From Marinobacter mangrovi (GTDB lineage Bacteria; Pseudomonadota; Gammaproteobacteria; Pseudomonadales; Oleiphilaceae), in NCBI RefSeq assembly GCF_016798325.1, contig NZ_JAERVO010000003.1:581608-645607 (forward strand): a DNA stretch of 64,000 nt, given 5' to 3'. The number at the start of each line of letters is the position of its first letter. Within the stretch, counting starts at the first letter, position 1. Below the pieces are notes generated by a model, which worked only from the letters and a program-made list of their open reading frames with translations, made no database searches and had not been told where the DNA came from. Below are positions 61,122-64,000 of this stretch, one piece after another. A program made the position numbers and the translations under genes.

Positions 61122-61301
61122 AAAAGCGTCCTCTCGCTGCGAGTCCGGGGAAACCGCATGGTAGCCTGTTTTGGGCCGCGGAAAATACCGCCTCCGGCGA
61201 CCCGGCGTGACAATTTTTTAAGGATCGGGGCCGACCGGGCTCCGGTTGTGGGGGCACTCTGGTCTATAGTTGTCATCAGTTACTGTTGAAGGGGCCGTAG
61301 T

Positions 61302-62126
61302 ATGGCGACACTCAAGGCGCTGGTGGTCGATGACGCCAGCTTTGTGCGGGATCTGGTCAAGCGCACCGTCCGCACACGTTTTCCGGTCATCGAGATCACC
61401 GAGGCCGCCAATGGCAAGAAGGCGCAGTTCCTGATGACCCGGACGCGGTTCGATCTGGTCCTGTGCGACTGGGAGATGCCGGAAATGTCGGGTCTGGAGT
61501 TGCTGCGCTGGGTGCGCCAGCAGGAGAATTACCAGCGCTGTCCGTTCATCATGATCACCAGCCGCGGCGACAAGTCCCATGTCATCGAAGCGGTGCAGGA
61601 AGGCGTGTCCGAATACCTCGGCAAGCCATTCAGCCCCGATGGCCTCAGCAAGAAGATCATCAAGGTGATGGGGCGCCGGTTGAAGGACGCCATGACGTCC
61701 TCCGGCAAGTCACTGGAAGGCCCCGCTGACGCGTTCAAGGAATCCGCGGCGCTGCTGACCGGTAAGCCCAAGGAAGCGCCCGCCGCTCCTGAACGCACCG
61801 TTGCCAGCAAGTCCCGGAGTGTGGCGGCGATCCGCTTTGCGGATTCGGTGCTGCGCTGCGTGGTGAAGGACATCACCCTCACCGAAATCCGGGTCATCGC
61901 CAAGCGCGACCAGTCGTTCCCGGGCATCCTCGACCAGGCGGTGGTCGATATGGAAATCAACGAGGGCGAGGTGGCGCGGCTGAACGGCTACGTGCACCAG
62001 CTTCAGGCGGTGGAGAAGCGCCAGGACACGGACTTCGTCAGCCTGGTGATCCGCTTCGTCGATGAAGATCCCAAGAAAATGGAAGACCTCTCGCGCTTCA
62101 TTGCCCGCTTCCGCGCCGGCGGCTGA
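61302..62126 (+). CDS. Response regulator with receiver and PilZ-like domains (PA5364-like)
   Basis: Protein of 274 residues. The receiver domain has the acidic pocket (VVDDASF), the phosphorylation site Asp56 in VLCDWEMPEMSG and Lys108 in LGKPFSPDGL. After a linker of about 50 residues (rich in Pro and Ala) comes a PilZ-like domain (AAIRFADSVLRCVVKDITLTEIRVI). The second PilZ motif lacks the final Gly, so cyclic di-GMP binding is doubtful. It resembles the regulator that lies near phoBR and phoU in Pseudomonas. It diverges from mltB. Confidence 0.85.
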   Translation: MATLKALVVDDASFVRDLVKRTVRTRFPVIEITEAANGKKAQFLMTRTRFDLVLCDWEMPEMSGLELLRWVRQQENYQRCPFIMITSRGDKSHVIEAVQEGVSEYLGKPFSPDGLSKKIIKVMGRRLKDAMTSSGKSLEGPADAFKESAALLTGKPKEAPAAPERTVASKSRSVAAIRFADSVLRCVVKDITLTEIRVIAKRDQSFPGILDQAVVDMEINEGEVARLNGYVHQLQAVEKRQDTDFVSLVIRFVDEDPKKMEDLSRFIARFRAGG

Positions 62127-62132
62127 TCGCCG

Positions 62133-63446
<1,314 letters not shown>

Positions 63447-63513
63447 TGAACGATCCCGTCAGGGCGCCCCAATAAATGGCGGCGCCTGTTTGCGATTCAG
63501 TGACGGCAAGCCG

Positions 63514-64000
63514 TCAGGCGGCGCGGGTGGAAAACCGGTAGCCGGTGCCGCGAACCGTCTGGATCAGGTGATCGTACTTGTCGCCCAGTGCTTTGCGCAA
63601 TCGGCGGATATGGACGTCAACGGTCCGCTCTTCCACATAGACGTTGCCCCCCCAGACCTGATCCAGCAACTGTGCCCGGGTATAGACCCGTTCCTGATGG
63701 GTCATGAAGAACTGCAGCAGCTTGTATTCGGTCGGGCCCATGTCCAGCGCACCGATCGGGGTGGTGACGCGATGGCTGGCCGGGTCCAGGTGCAGGCCGT
63801 CCACTTCCACCGGGGTTTCCACGCCGGCCGGCGTCGTGCGTCGCAGCACCGCCTTGAGACGGGCCACCAGCTCCCGCGGGGAGAAGGGTTTGGTAATGTA
63901 GTCATCGGCCCCGGATTCCAGGCCCTGGACCTTGTTGTCTTCCTCCACCTTGGCGGTAAGCATGATAATCGGAATTTCCGCCGTGGTTTCATCTTTCTTC
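63514..64000 (-). CDS. phoB: Phosphate regulon response regulator PhoB (partial)
   Basis: The C-terminal 161 residues of PhoB; the N-terminus lies beyond the right edge. Seen are the end of the receiver domain ([20 protein letters not shown], then [13 protein letters not shown] with the conserved Lys) and the OmpR-type winged helix ([58 protein letters not shown]). PhoB binds the Pho boxes; the best one in this window is before pstS. Confidence 0.97.
   Translation of the reverse strand, partial: KKDETTAEIPIIMLTAKVEEDNKVQGLESGADDYITKPFSPRELVARLKAVLRRTTPAGVETPVEVDGLHLDPASHRVTTPIGALDMGPTEYKLLQFFMTHQERVYTRAQLLDQVWGGNVYVEERTVDVHIRRLRKALGDKYDHLIQTVRGTGYRFSTRAA

Noticed and set aside
61254-61268. 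CTGGTCTA half-site before the response regulator as a further operator
   Set aside because: Only about 10 of 15 positions fit and the left arm is missing.

Overview
The window reads as about 64 kb of ordinary chromosome from a GC-rich, probably marine or halotolerant gammaproteobacterium. The gene set (RapA, FadE, CysZ, PA2778/PA2779 pair, pst-phoU, phoBR with a PA5364-like response regulator, PEP-CTERM protein, many acidic proteins) fits the Marinobacter/Pseudomonas neighbourhood; the genus is an inference. There are no transposases, integrases, phage genes, CRISPR arrays, rRNAs or tRNAs that I can see. Genes are densely packed and the window cuts two of them: an acyl-CoA synthetase at the left edge and phoB at the right edge.

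Layout. 0-4.5 kb: a hydroxycinnamate (ferulate/coumarate) degradation cluster on the minus strand (CoA ligase, hydratase/lyase, vanillin-type dehydrogenase) with an AraC-type regulator. 4.5-7 kb: a thioesterase and a TRAP transporter QM pair without a binding protein. 7.2-13 kb: the PhoB-regulated pstS-pstC-pstA-pstB-phoU operon with a good Pho box and a hairpin after pstS. 13-24 kb: a DUF2059 protein, PA2778/PA2779 pair, Ada-AlkA alkylation repair operon, a two-gene membrane sensor-like locus with a second possible Pho box, secreted SurE-like phosphatase, small proteins, LysE exporter. 24-32 kb: lone maltoporin, cytosolic 5'-nucleotidase, HinT, ubiquinone hydroxylase, YbaK, MscS, MnmH. 32-40 kb: methyltransferase, a GGA-rich CsrB/RsmZ-like small RNA, VanZ, CysZ, RapA, FadE. 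40-41.7 kb: DUF190-CrcB under a fluoride riboswitch and a cold-shock protein. 41.8-58 kb: metabolic and envelope genes, an EAL protein, IlvD, and an AcuR/NemR-like repressor. 58-64 kb: PEP-CTERM protein with a sigma-54 promoter, NudE-MltB, a response regulator, PhoR and PhoB.

Three regulatory layers stand out. First, phosphate: PhoBR at the right end controls pst at the left, and a Pho-box-like repeat also precedes the unrecognised sensor pair at 18.2-20.3 kb. Second, a 15-bp operator (TAGAC-N5-GTCTA type) occurs before the AcuR/NemR-like repressor gene, a thioredoxin gene and a distant dienelactone hydrolase gene, which defines a small electrophile-stress-like regulon from sequence alone. 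Third, the 32.7-33.15 kb gap holds a likely CsrA-sequestering RNA on the minus strand with 14 GGA motifs, several in hairpin loops, a terminator and a GacA-like upstream site at the expected distance.

Start codons were chosen by ribosome-binding site and family length; several genes start at GTG or TTG. Functions given are from recognised families and motifs, not from database searches.
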